This document shows positions 8,414 through 16,370 of a DNA stretch of 64,000 nucleotides, in pieces. Under the pieces are notes generated by a model. It made no database searches and was not told the DNA's origin. It saw nothing but the letters and a program-made list of their open reading frames with translations. Position 1 is the first letter of the stretch. The number at the start of each line of letters is the position of its first letter. The DNA is taken from assembly GCA_041395745.1 (NCBI GenBank), contig JAWKZV010000001.1, positions 434,001 through 498,000 of the forward strand, in the 5' to 3' direction. A program made the translations under genes and the position numbers. The DNA is from Porticoccus sp041395745 (GTDB taxonomy: Bacteria > Pseudomonadota > Gammaproteobacteria > Pseudomonadales > Porticoccaceae).

Positions 8414-9903
8414 GAGACGGGCTCCGTGCAGACCACGATGACCGGTTTGTCCCGGCCATTTGACGTCACCTGAAACTCTACCCGCACGTCCCGGTAGCCG
8501 GGTCGACTGCCCACTGCCACATAGTTGCCGGGCACCAGCGACAGTTGCTTGCGGTTGAACTGCCCCAGTTCACCAACCTTGTAGAGGGTCACCCGGGTAT
8601 CGTTATCCGATAGCACTTCCACTGTCTGCGGGGTTGTCGCAGCCGCGATGGTTCGCTCCAGTCGCACCACCTGTTCTTTCAGGTGCGGGCCGGGTTGCTG
8701 TATACCCCGGGCATCCGCCAGTACCTGGCGGGCCTGTTTCAACACCTCGGTGGAGGACAGTCGCAGGGGTTCGTTGAGAATCTTGTTGATCCGGTCATCG
8801 AGATCGGCCCTGGCGCTGCTGCGCAGCTGTCCCAACCGCGCTGCCATCACCGAACTGTCAATGGTCAGCACCTTGCCGTAATTATCACGGGCCTGGTGCC
8901 ACTGTTCGCCTTTCTCCTGGCCCTCGGCGCTGTTCATCAGGGCCTGAATGGATTGCTTGGTGGCCGTGCTGTCGACCTGGGCGAGGGCAGTGCGGGCCGC
9001 CTGGCTGTCCGGGTTCAGCTTCAGGGCTTCCTTGAAGGCAGTTCTGGCGCGGGGCAGTTGGTTACTTTCCAGGGCGCTGAAGCCCCGGCTCATGGCATCG
9101 TTGAAGGCGTGGTCGTGCAGCTGTTGGTTTACCTGCAGCAGTCCCTGTTGCGCCCTGGTGCTCGCTCCATCCAGGGCCAGTGCATCGGCAAACTGTTTGC
9201 GCGCCTGTTCCAACTGGTTGTTCTGCAAGGCAAAGTCTGCCTGGTTCAGGAGGGCCATGACCTGGTCCAGAACCGCGGCCCGGGCCAGGCCGGCTGCGGC
9301 GTCGGTGTTATCCGGTTCCACCGCCTGTACCAGTTTGAAGCGTTCGGTGGCGGTTTCGCCATCGCCGGCATCGAGGGCGGCCATCCCCTCGGCCAGGGCA
9401 TTTTTCAGAATTTCCGGCAGAGCGCTTTCCAGCGCCTGCATGCGTTCCAGCGCCTGCTGGTAGCTGGCCTGAGCCAGGTCAAAAGCCCGCTGGCGGTAAT
9501 TGAGATCACCTTCGGTGGCACTTTGCAGTGCTCGCTCGAACTCCTCCTGACCCCACAGCTGTACATTTTTCTGTTCCAGGAAGGTCTTCTGCTCCAGGAT
9601 TTTGGCCAGTACATCCTGGGCGGCGCGGCGGGCCTTGGCCAATTCCGCGTCGCGGAATGGCGACTCAGCCAGAGCCGGGCGATTTTCGGTAGCCGTGTCG
9701 ATCAGGACCGGCGGTTGTTGCGGTGGCTGTACCAGCGACGGCAATACGAAGATGACCAGCAGTGCCAGCAGCACGCAAATGGCCAACGCCGCCCAGGTGG
9801 AGCGCCGCTGCTGCCAGGGCACAGGTTCCCGGGATGGGGGTGCCTGGTGACTAAGGGGAAGGTCGATCGGTTTGATCGGCTCGAAATCGTGACTGCCTGA
9901 CAT
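8410..9903 (-). CDS. TPR-repeat inner-membrane protein, 497 aa
   Basis: It starts at ATG 9903, 3 bases after the upstream stop. A ~36 residue cytoplasmic tail precedes one membrane helix at 37-57. The large periplasmic part begins with coiled-coil-like helices (about 85-160) and continues as tetratricopeptide repeats (for example ALLNQADFALQNNQLEQARKQF, and SRGFSALESNQLPRARTAF followed by KEALKLNPDSQAARTAL). The last ~90 residues are beta-rich (VEVLSDNDTRVTLYKVGELG...PGNYVAVGSRPGYRDVRVEF) and resemble a PEGA-type end domain like those of the next protein. TPRs usually scaffold protein complexes, so this is a probable structural partner of the PEGA/pseudo-FGE protein, to which its gene is coupled by a 4-base overlap. 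Confidence 0.8.
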   Translation of the reverse strand: MSGSHDFEPIKPIDLPLSHQAPPSREPVPWQQRRSTWAALAICVLLALLVIFVLPSLVQPPQQPPVLIDTATENRPALAESPFRDAELAKARRAAQDVLAKILEQKTFLEQKNVQLWGQEEFERALQSATEGDLNYRQRAFDLAQASYQQALERMQALESALPEILKNALAEGMAALDAGDGETATERFKLVQAVEPDNTDAAAGLARAAVLDQVMALLNQADFALQNNQLEQARKQFADALALDGASTRAQQGLLQVNQQLHDHAFNDAMSRGFSALESNQLPRARTAFKEALKLNPDSQAARTALAQVDSTATKQSIQALMNSAEGQEKGEQWHQARDNYGKVLTIDSSVMAARLGQLRSSARADLDDRINKILNEPLRLSSTEVLKQARQVLADARGIQQPGPHLKEQVVRLERTIAAATTPQTVEVLSDNDTRVTLYKVGELGQFNRKQLSLVPGNYVAVGSRPGYRDVRVEFQVTSNGRDKPVIVVCTEPVS

Positions 9904-9906
9904 GAG

Positions 9907-11100
9907 TTAGATACCGCCGCGCTCGGCCTGATAGATTTCCCGTAGCAGCGCCTTCCACTGCTGGTACTGGGCTTCCACGTTGCCGGTTAGCGTGATGGTG
10001 CGGTCTTCCAATTGAATGACCTGAGGTTCCACTTCTGCTTCCAGGGATTGTGACATCTCGGCCAGCGCATCCTCGTGAATTTTCATTTCGCCCCGCTTTG
10101 ACAGGCCGCTCTTGACCAGCAGGGCGCCGCTGCCGATTGCCACGGCGCCCGCGGCCCGGGCGGAACCGCTGTTGCTGCCCTGGGCCAGAATGCCTCCCAG
10201 TATTGCTGCGACCCCGCCAATGGTGCGGTTGCGGGACTGGCGTTTCACTTCGGTCAACGCTTCCAGTTCGTCGTAGCTGGCGGCGCGCCACTCCTGGTAG
10301 GGAGTATCCATCTGCCGGGCAAAGGTGTCGTAGTGTTCCTGCATGGTGTCGATAAACAGGTAATCCCGCTCGCGAATGCGCTCGATGCGCAGCAGGATCG
10401 GGTCGTTCGCCGCGGGTAGCCGGGAAACTTCCAACTGCCCGCCAGGGGTTTCGGTGATGTGGCTGCTGAAGGCTTCCGGGGAGAAGTCCTTGGCAAAACG
10501 CAGCTGGGAGATCGTGCGCAGTTGTTCCACCTCCGTGGTGGAGAGATTGTGGCGGTGTTCCAGCAGGTCGTTGGCGATGCGATTGAACAGCCCCTGGAAA
10601 GGGTCGCGTTGGATCTGGCCTCGGTGGTCGTAAGCGTAACCGCCGACGGTTTCCTCATAGGTCTTGCTGTACCAGTGGCGATTGCTGGAGTCGCTGACAT
10701 CGATTTCCAGCTTGAGCTTCTTGCCGTTGGACTCGATGATTTTGCCGGCCACGTAGACATCCACCACTGTGGCTCGGCTGGGAACTAAGCGTACCGCGCC
10801 CCAGGCACCGGTTTTCTGAATGGTGGTGGCCAGCTGGTTGGGCAGGTATTGGGCCTCGGCTGTGCGTACCGTGGGCGACACGGTAGTGTCATCGGATTCG
10901 ATATTCTCCAGACCGGGATCGAATGGCAGTACTGCCAGGTCCAGCAGGAGCGACTCGTCTGCCGGGGTGCTCTGTTGTTCCAGTGGCGTGACAATGGTGC
11001 TGGTCACCTGGTTGGTGCCGGCACAGGCTGCCAGCAGCAGGGTTGCGGCGACCAGAAGCAGTTGCCAGTGCTTGCGGGGAGAAAATGCGGTAATGCCCAA
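9907..11100 (-). CDS. Putative lipoprotein with internal Gly/Ala-rich membrane-like segment, 397 aa
   Basis: A TTG start at 11100 follows the previous stop by 2 bases, with AGGGA about 9 bases upstream. The signal peptide ends in lipobox LAAC, lipidated Cys26. After a linker, LAVLPFDPGL and later VVDVYVAGKIIES...KLKLEIDVSD resemble the N-terminal fold of periplasmic lipoproteins that assemble secretion or amyloid channels (CsgG/GNA1162-like), but the similarity is by eye only. Near residue 290-325 a glycine/alanine-rich hydrophobic stretch (IGGVAAILGGILAQG...GAVAIGSGALLV) could insert in a membrane. No family is assigned with confidence. It is part of the long operon. Confidence 0.7.
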   Translation of the reverse strand: MGITAFSPRKHWQLLLVAATLLLAACAGTNQVTSTIVTPLEQQSTPADESLLLDLAVLPFDPGLENIESDDTTVSPTVRTAEAQYLPNQLATTIQKTGAWGAVRLVPSRATVVDVYVAGKIIESNGKKLKLEIDVSDSSNRHWYSKTYEETVGGYAYDHRGQIQRDPFQGLFNRIANDLLEHRHNLSTTEVEQLRTISQLRFAKDFSPEAFSSHITETPGGQLEVSRLPAANDPILLRIERIRERDYLFIDTMQEHYDTFARQMDTPYQEWRAASYDELEALTEVKRQSRNRTIGGVAAILGGILAQGSNSGSARAAGAVAIGSGALLVKSGLSKRGEMKIHEDALAEMSQSLEAEVEPQVIQLEDRTITLTGNVEAQYQQWKALLREIYQAERGGI

Positions 11101-11102
11101 AG

Positions 11103-11960
11103 TTATTGTCCCTGTTTGTACTTGCGGTACTCTTCCCAGAGTTTTTCCCGCAGTGCTGGATCTTTTTCGTTCATGGCTGCTTCGCGGATCTGCCTTGCCA
11201 CCACATCGTCGTCACTGCCATTCGGAATATTGTCGGGAATGGCGCCGCCGGGCAGGGTGCTATTGATTCCTCCGTCCTTGCCGTAGCTGGTGGTTACCGT
11301 GCCGCGGGAGCCGTCGTTGCCGTCGCCCCAACCGCTGCCCTGTTGTTCATCCGTGCCGCTTCCACCCGGTAAGCCCGCTACAGGCTCGCCAGCCAGATCT
11401 CCTTCCTCGTAAAGTGGTCCGCCAGCTCCGGCTCCGGCACCTCCGCCAGCGGTTCCCCCGGCGGCCCCCCCGGCATCTTCACCATCTGCTGCGAGTTCAC
11501 CACCGCCACTGGCGCGCGCCTCACCCATCATGCCCTCGAACACCGCAAAGGATGCGTTCAGCTGGTTGTCCAGGGCGGAAATCTCTTCCTCGTCACTCAT
11601 TACTCCCCCAGCGGCAGTTGCTGCCGCTGGTTCCCCCTCTTCGCCTGAGGGAGGCTGTCCGACCTGTGCGGCGCTGGCCGCCTGCTGTTCGGAAGCCTGT
11701 TCTTCAGCTGCCTGCTCTTCGGTTTCTTCGGCCTGAGCGGCACTGGCACTGGAAGCCTGACTGGCTTGCTGTGACTCCGGCTTGCTCTCGGCACTCTGGC
11801 TCTCAGTGCTGCTTTCGGATGGACTACTCGGCGTGTTCTGAGTCGTCGACGAACTGTTGTTCTGGGTGTTGCTGGAAGAAGAGCTGGATTGTGAAGTGGT
11901 TTCACAGCCCGCCAACAGCAGAACCAGGGAAAGTGTCAGGAAAGGGATAGGAGATTTCAT
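11103..11960 (-). CDS. Low-complexity Ser/Gln/Ala/Glu-rich lipoprotein, 285 aa
   Basis: It starts at ATG 11960 and has a short type II signal peptide with lipobox LAGC, lipidated Cys19. Residues 20-115 are almost entirely Ser/Gln/Thr/Asn then Ala/Gln/Glu, as in a flexible spacer. The middle is Gly/Ala-rich (residues ~150-190), and the C-terminal ~80 residues are more ordered, ending with REAAMNEKDPALREKLWEEYRKYKQGQ, a likely amphipathic helix. The design, a lipid anchor plus long disordered linker plus small helical end, fits a tether between membrane and periplasmic partners. No family recognised. The next gene starts 2 bases downstream. Confidence 0.7.
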   Translation of the reverse strand: MKSPIPFLTLSLVLLLAGCETTSQSSSSSSNTQNNSSSTTQNTPSSPSESSTESQSAESKPESQQASQASSASAAQAEETEEQAAEEQASEQQAASAAQVGQPPSGEEGEPAAATAAGGVMSDEEEISALDNQLNASFAVFEGMMGEARASGGGELAADGEDAGGAAGGTAGGGAGAGAGGPLYEEGDLAGEPVAGLPGGSGTDEQQGSGWGDGNDGSRGTVTTSYGKDGGINSTLPGGAIPDNIPNGSDDDVVARQIREAAMNEKDPALREKLWEEYRKYKQGQ

Positions 11961-11970
11961 GCTCGGCAGC

Positions 11971-13365
11971 CTAATACATCAGAACCTTGACCGGCAACGC
12001 TTTGGTCTGAACCGGGTCGCCGTGGTCGAAACGCGGGCGGAAGCGGCTGGACGACAGGGTCCTGCGGGCCCTGCTGACCATGGCTTCCGCGTCCTCGTCA
12101 TCCTTGGGGTGGATTTCCAGGGTGCTGAGATTATCCGTGAGCCCTTTCTCGGAAACATCCACGGCAACCATGACGTACTTTGCAGCCGGTGGTTGCGACA
12201 GCGGCTCCGCCAACGTGGCAGCACTGCTTTCCCGGGATTCGGGAATATCGCCGGGATTGCTCTCCGGTTGTGCCTGGACAGTAGTTATGGCTTCCGTCAG
12301 CAGCGGTTTCGGCAGCATTTTGGGCGTACCGAACAATTCTTCAAGCAGCGGGCGAGCGGACTCGTCCTTGTTCAGCAGGGTGATGGCCTGGCGGTATGCC
12401 TTGACGGCTGAGTCCTGCTGGTTGAACAGCAACATCAGGTCCCCCATGGCGGCATAGCCGCGGGCCCTGTCCGCTGTAGTGGCGGCTGGATTATCTTCCA
12501 AAATGTAGATAATGCGCTGCCCGGCCCGGCGGCCAGTCTGGTAAAAGCTCCGGTTCCAGAACAGCTCCTCTGGAAACCAGCGGTTTTTGGGGAAGCCCTC
12601 GAACATGGGGACGGTATCCTCGAAGCCGGCGGGTCCCGGATAGCTTTTTTGGTGTATGGAAAGGAAGTAATTGGACAGCGCCTCGTTTTTCAGCAGGGGC
12701 ACCAGGCTAAGGTCGGAATCGCCATAGTGTTTGGCGGCGATATCGACACCGCGGGTAGAGAGACCGCGGGCCATGTGAAGGTGGTAGACATCATCCCTGA
12801 GACCGCTGTTGTTGTAGACCTGCAGGTGCCAGCGGCTGAGTTCATCCAGTAATGGCAGTAGACGGGGATCATCTTCGCCGTAGCTCTTCAGGTACAGCCA
12901 GAACAGCTGGTCGTAGCTGTCGGAGGCCTCGTCGAGCAATCCCAGCGCAGATTGGCTGGCAATGATGCCCCGCAGCATGGGTTCCTGGCTGATGCTGTAT
13001 ACCCCGTTGTTGACCCTGTTCAGGTGCATGGCATGGCGATAGGCGTCCATGGCTTCGTGAAAACGGTAGCGGTGTTGCAGGGTTCTTCCTAGCCCAAAAT
13101 GCATTTCCGACAGCTCGGCATCAAAAGGGCCGGCAATGGACTCCTGCTCCGCAATAGCGTTCTGGTAGTCGGCGATGGTGCTGTCCTCAGCACTGTCTGA
13201 AGCCGGTGCCGACAAAACCGCTCCTGCCTGCGGTTCAACGCTGTCGGTGAGTGCGCTATCCTGTGCGCCCTGGCCCTCCGGGGCAGGGTCGGCCATGACG
13301 GTTGTGACGTGTAACAGAAACAACAGCACCGCGAAAACGCCGGTCCTTTTCAGGGTAAAACCCAT
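11971..13365 (-). CDS. Secreted TPR protein with TonB-C-like C-terminal domain, 464 aa
   Basis: First gene of the leftward operon, ATG 13365, with a Sec signal peptide (residues 1-25, cleaved near VMADPA). About 70-170 and 290-330 contain TPR-like helices (LGRTLQHRYRFHEAMDAYRHAM; YAAMGDLMLLFNQQDSAVKAYRQ). The last ~70 residues (KYVMVAVDVSEKGLTDNLSTL...ARRTLSSSRFRPRF..GDPVQTKALPV) follow the pattern of a TonB C-terminal domain: a strand with a V-x-V-D-V-x-x-x-G start, an 'A-x-x-x-L-x-x-x-x-F-R-P' helix, then a strand. Unlike TonB there is no membrane helix, so it could act as a freely moving or complex-bound coupling part. A TonB-like domain is meaningful next to an ExbB-like channel gene. Confidence 0.75.
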   Translation of the reverse strand: MGFTLKRTGVFAVLLFLLHVTTVMADPAPEGQGAQDSALTDSVEPQAGAVLSAPASDSAEDSTIADYQNAIAEQESIAGPFDAELSEMHFGLGRTLQHRYRFHEAMDAYRHAMHLNRVNNGVYSISQEPMLRGIIASQSALGLLDEASDSYDQLFWLYLKSYGEDDPRLLPLLDELSRWHLQVYNNSGLRDDVYHLHMARGLSTRGVDIAAKHYGDSDLSLVPLLKNEALSNYFLSIHQKSYPGPAGFEDTVPMFEGFPKNRWFPEELFWNRSFYQTGRRAGQRIIYILEDNPAATTADRARGYAAMGDLMLLFNQQDSAVKAYRQAITLLNKDESARPLLEELFGTPKMLPKPLLTEAITTVQAQPESNPGDIPESRESSAATLAEPLSQPPAAKYVMVAVDVSEKGLTDNLSTLEIHPKDDEDAEAMVSRARRTLSSSRFRPRFDHGDPVQTKALPVKVLMY

Positions 13366-13531
13366 AGGTTGAAAGCCTTCAAGTGAATGCCGTCTTAGAG
13401 ACGAACAGACAAAGATCGTTCCATGCCACCTGTCCAGTTTTGACCGGTTTTCCGTGAGTCGGGCTTGTCAGCGGCGGTGGCCCAGTATAACGCTGTGGTA
13501 TTGAAAAACACGGGGTGGTAAAGAAATAAAC

Positions 13532-14422
13532 ATGTTGCTGGAACTCTGGAATGTGATGGCCCCGGTGTTGATCGCCATTGCCATCGGTTTTTGCTGGGGG
13601 CGATCCCGTGTCCCTTACGCCGCGGAATTTGTTACCCGGGCTGTGATGAATATCGGCGCCCCCTGCCTGGTGGTGTCAGCCATCAGTCAGGCGGAGATCT
13701 CCGGGGAAGGTTTTGCCCAGGTAGCTCTGGCCGCGACGGTGGTACTGGCCGGGACAGCAGTGGTCGGCGCGCTGGTCATTCGGTTGATAGGTGGCGATGT
13801 CAGGGCATTGCTGTCGCCCATCGTGTTTCCTAACACCGGCAATATGGGATTGCCCCTGTGCCTGTTCGCTTTCGGCGAGGAGGGACTGGCTTTGGCAGTG
13901 GCTTTTTTCATGGTGCAGATGACTACCCTGATGACCTTCGGTGTGGCCATGATGTCCCGATCGGGCAATGGCATCTGGGCCATGACCCGGGACCTGCTGC
14001 GCCAGCCACTGGTCCACGCCATCGTTATCGCGCTGCTGTTGCTGGCCGGGGATGTCCAATTGCCGGTGTGGGTGGACAGCACCCTGGAGTTGCTCGGCGC
14101 TTTTACCATCCCCCTGATGTTGTTGACCCTGGGGGTATCCCTGTCGAGTCTTTCAACCAGCGGCTGGTGGCATAGCCTGGGTTTATCGGTACTGCGTATA
14201 GGCGGTGGGCTGGCCTTTGCCTGGCTTGCCGCCAGTGCCCTGGGTATCACCGGTACGGCGCGCAACGTGGTGCTGTTGCAGGGAATGATGCCCGCTGCGG
14301 TATTCAATTATTTGCTGGCCCTGAAGTACGATCGCGAGCCCGCTGCGGTGGCCGGTATCGTGGTGGCGTCCACCGTGATGGCGTTGCTGGCAGTGCCGGT
14401 ATTGCTGGCTATAGTCTTATAA
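13532..14422 (+). CDS. AEC-family (auxin efflux carrier type) transporter
   Basis: 296 aa from ATG 13532, highly hydrophobic with about ten membrane helices. The order and motifs fit the bile/arsenite/riboflavin AEC family: GRSRVPYAAEFVTRAVMNIGAPCLV near the start, NTGNMGLPLC in the middle (the conserved N-x-G-x-x-G-x-P break), and LLTLGVSL and QGMMPAAVFNYLLA toward the end. Members export or import small organic anions such as malonate or malate; the substrate here is unknown. It is divergent from the vWA/ExbB operon (166-bp shared upstream region) and ends 14 bases before the CoA-transferase gene, so it may move a dicarboxylate such as glutarate (inference). Confidence 0.85.
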   Translation: MLLELWNVMAPVLIAIAIGFCWGRSRVPYAAEFVTRAVMNIGAPCLVVSAISQAEISGEGFAQVALAATVVLAGTAVVGALVIRLIGGDVRALLSPIVFPNTGNMGLPLCLFAFGEEGLALAVAFFMVQMTTLMTFGVAMMSRSGNGIWAMTRDLLRQPLVHAIVIALLLLAGDVQLPVWVDSTLELLGAFTIPLMLLTLGVSLSSLSTSGWWHSLGLSVLRIGGGLAFAWLAASALGITGTARNVVLLQGMMPAAVFNYLLALKYDREPAAVAGIVVASTVMALLAVPVLLAIVL

Positions 14423-14436
14423 AAGGGGGTATCACC

Positions 14437-15630
14437 ATGAATTCCAGTAAACCGTTGAGCGGTTATCGGGTTATCGAACTCGGCCAGTTGCTGGCCGGGC
14501 CTTTTGCCGGTTCGCTGCTGGCCTACTTCGGTGCAGAGGTGATCAAGGTGGAACCACCGGGTGGCGGAGACCCGCTGCGCAACTGGCGGGTATTAAAGGA
14601 TGGCACCTCCCTGTGGTGGCGCAGCCTCGGTCGCAACAAGAAGTGCATTACCCTGGATCTCAAAGCTTTTCAGGGACAGGAATTGGCTGCGCGGTTGATC
14701 GATGGTGCCGATGTAGTGATCGAGAATTTCCGCCCGGGAGTGATGGAGGGCTGGGGATTGGGGCCGGAGCGCTTCAAACAGTCCAACCCGGGGCTGGTGT
14801 ACACCCGCATTTCCGGTTACGGCCAGACCGGCCCCTACGCCGGCAAGCCCGGTTTTGCCTCAGTGTGTGAGGGCATCAGCGGCTTCCGCTACCTGAACGG
14901 TTTTCCAGGCGAGGCCCCGGTGCGTCCCAACCTCAGTCTCGGCGACAGCATTGCCGGATTGCATGCCGCTTTCGGTGTCACCCTGGCGCTGCTGTCCCGA
15001 CAGTCTGGCGGCGCAGGGCAGGTGATCGATGTGGCCCTGTACGAGGCTATGTTCAACCTGTTGGAGGGGGTGATTCCCGAATACGATGGTGCCGGAGTGG
15101 TTCGCGAGCCCTCGGGCACAACGGTTACCGGCATCGTGCCCACCAATACCTACCGGTGCGCTGATGGCAAGTTCGTGGTGATTGGTGGCAATGGCGACTC
15201 CATCTTCAAGCGTCTGATGCGCGCGGCAGGACGCCAGGAAATGGGGGATGATCCGAGGCTCGCGCACAACGCCGGTCGCGTCGAGCATGAGCCGGAGATA
15301 GACGAGGCTCTGGCGGCCTGGTGCGGCAGTCTGCCCAGCGCCGAGATATTGCGCCTGTTGGACGAGGAGCGGGTGCCGGCAGGTCCCATCTACAACGCCG
15401 CGGATATGATGGCCGATCCCCACTTCAATGCCCGCGGCCTCTACGAGCAGGTGGAGATCAACGGTGAGCCCCTGAACATACCGGCCATGCTGCCGCGCCT
15501 TTGCGACACGCCCGGCGAAACCCGCTGGCCCGGCCCCGAGGTGGGCAACCACAATGACGAGGTGCTGGGAGAATTGCTGGGACTGGATGAAGCCGAGCGC
15601 CAAAAGCTCCGCGACATGGGAATCGTTTAA
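14437..15630 (+). CDS. CaiB/BaiF-type CoA transferase (candidate glutarate CoA-transferase)
   Basis: 397 aa, the usual size of class III CoA transferases. It has the N-terminal GYRVIELGQLLAGPFAGSLLAYFGAEVIKVEPP, the central GADVVIENFRPGVME, and the presumed catalytic aspartate in LSLGDSIAGLHAAFG (family position Asp169 in formyl-CoA transferase). These enzymes move CoA between carboxylic acids. Because glutaryl-CoA dehydrogenase is encoded nearby, a succinyl-CoA:glutarate CoA-transferase role is likely (inference). The human glutarate transferase SUGCT belongs to this family. The start is ATG 14437 with AAAAGGGGG upstream. Confidence 0.85.
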   Translation: MNSSKPLSGYRVIELGQLLAGPFAGSLLAYFGAEVIKVEPPGGGDPLRNWRVLKDGTSLWWRSLGRNKKCITLDLKAFQGQELAARLIDGADVVIENFRPGVMEGWGLGPERFKQSNPGLVYTRISGYGQTGPYAGKPGFASVCEGISGFRYLNGFPGEAPVRPNLSLGDSIAGLHAAFGVTLALLSRQSGGAGQVIDVALYEAMFNLLEGVIPEYDGAGVVREPSGTTVTGIVPTNTYRCADGKFVVIGGNGDSIFKRLMRAAGRQEMGDDPRLAHNAGRVEHEPEIDEALAAWCGSLPSAEILRLLDEERVPAGPIYNAADMMADPHFNARGLYEQVEINGEPLNIPAMLPRLCDTPGETRWPGPEVGNHNDEVLGELLGLDEAERQKLRDMGIV

Positions 15631-15747
15631 TAGAAGTCCGTCGTCTAGCCAAAAGCCATTGTCTAATAAATCAGCATAGAAAAAGCATGCGCGGCAGTCG
15701 GCAGAAGACAAAAGCGGCGAGATAAGGGATTTTATTGGTGATAACTG

Positions 15748-15767
15748 ACCGAATTGAGTCGGTTTTT
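15748..15767 (+). terminator. Possible weak terminator after the CoA-transferase gene
   Basis: ACCGA at 15748-15752 pairs with TCGGT at 15759-15763 across a 6-base loop and is followed by a run of T. The stem is short, so the call is tentative. It lies in the 141-bp gap between two convergent genes and would also limit read-through into the Lrp gene. Confidence 0.35.
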
Positions 15768-15771
15768 CATG

Positions 15772-16200
15772 CTAGCGCTGGAACTTGGCACCCAACACCA
15801 CACTGGTGAGGGTCTTTTCCACTCCATCCAGGGTCGAAATTTCGTCGATGACCTGATCCAGTTGCGCTGTGGTATCACAGCTCACTTGGGCCATCAGGTC
15901 GTAGCTGCCGCTGATGCTGTACAGGGCCTGCACAGCGGTCAGCTTTTCTATTTGCCTGACAATGGCGCCGGTTTTCTTCGGATTGATGTCGATCATCAGG
16001 TAGGCCCTCACCTCGGGCTGCTGGTGTTGCGGGTGAATCCGGATGGTGTATCCCTCGATAACCTTGCGCCGCTCCAGGGTGGCCATGTGTTCCTTGACCG
16101 TGGCCCGGCTGACCCCCAATAGCCTCGCCAGACTGGCAATAGTCTCGCGGCCGTTGTTGCACAGCAATTCCAGCAGTCTGTCATCCAGTTCCTGACCCAC
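15772..16200 (-). CDS. Lrp/AsnC-family transcriptional regulator
   Basis: 142 aa from ATG 16200. Residues 1-60 form the winged HTH (LDDRLLELLCNNGRETIASLARLLGVSRATVKEHMATLERRKVIEGYT), and residues 65-140 the RAM effector-binding domain (YLMIDINPKKTGAIVRQIEKL...SGSYDLMAQVSC). The size and motifs match AsnC/Lrp regulators, which usually sense amino acids and often control a divergent catabolic operon. It is divergent from the decarboxylase gene at 16371, so lysine or ornithine sensing is plausible (inference). A 13-bp palindrome sits just upstream (16224-16236). Confidence 0.92.
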   Translation of the reverse strand: MGQELDDRLLELLCNNGRETIASLARLLGVSRATVKEHMATLERRKVIEGYTIRIHPQHQQPEVRAYLMIDINPKKTGAIVRQIEKLTAVQALYSISGSYDLMAQVSCDTTAQLDQVIDEISTLDGVEKTLTSVVLGAKFQR

Positions 16201-16223
16201 TTTCTGCTATCCCCCCTGATTGA

Positions 16224-16236
16224 ACAGGTAACCTGT
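16224..16236. promoter_or_regulatory. Candidate operator: ACAGG-TAA-CCTGT palindrome
   Basis: Perfect 5-bp inverted repeat with a 3-bp spacer in the 170-bp divergent promoter region between the Lrp-type regulator (starts 16200) and the decarboxylase (starts 16371). Such a site 24 bases upstream of the regulator start fits autoregulation. The binding protein is an inference. Confidence 0.4.
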
Positions 16237-16370
16237 ATAAATTGATAAGTACACTTAGCAAAATGATAGATCATGGCTGGCAAACCTGACGGCTTGCACA
16301 TACCAATGAATCATCCCGCCACCTACACTGAATTGAGAGTCAAGGGATAGGAGAAGGGGTAAGGTTCGCC

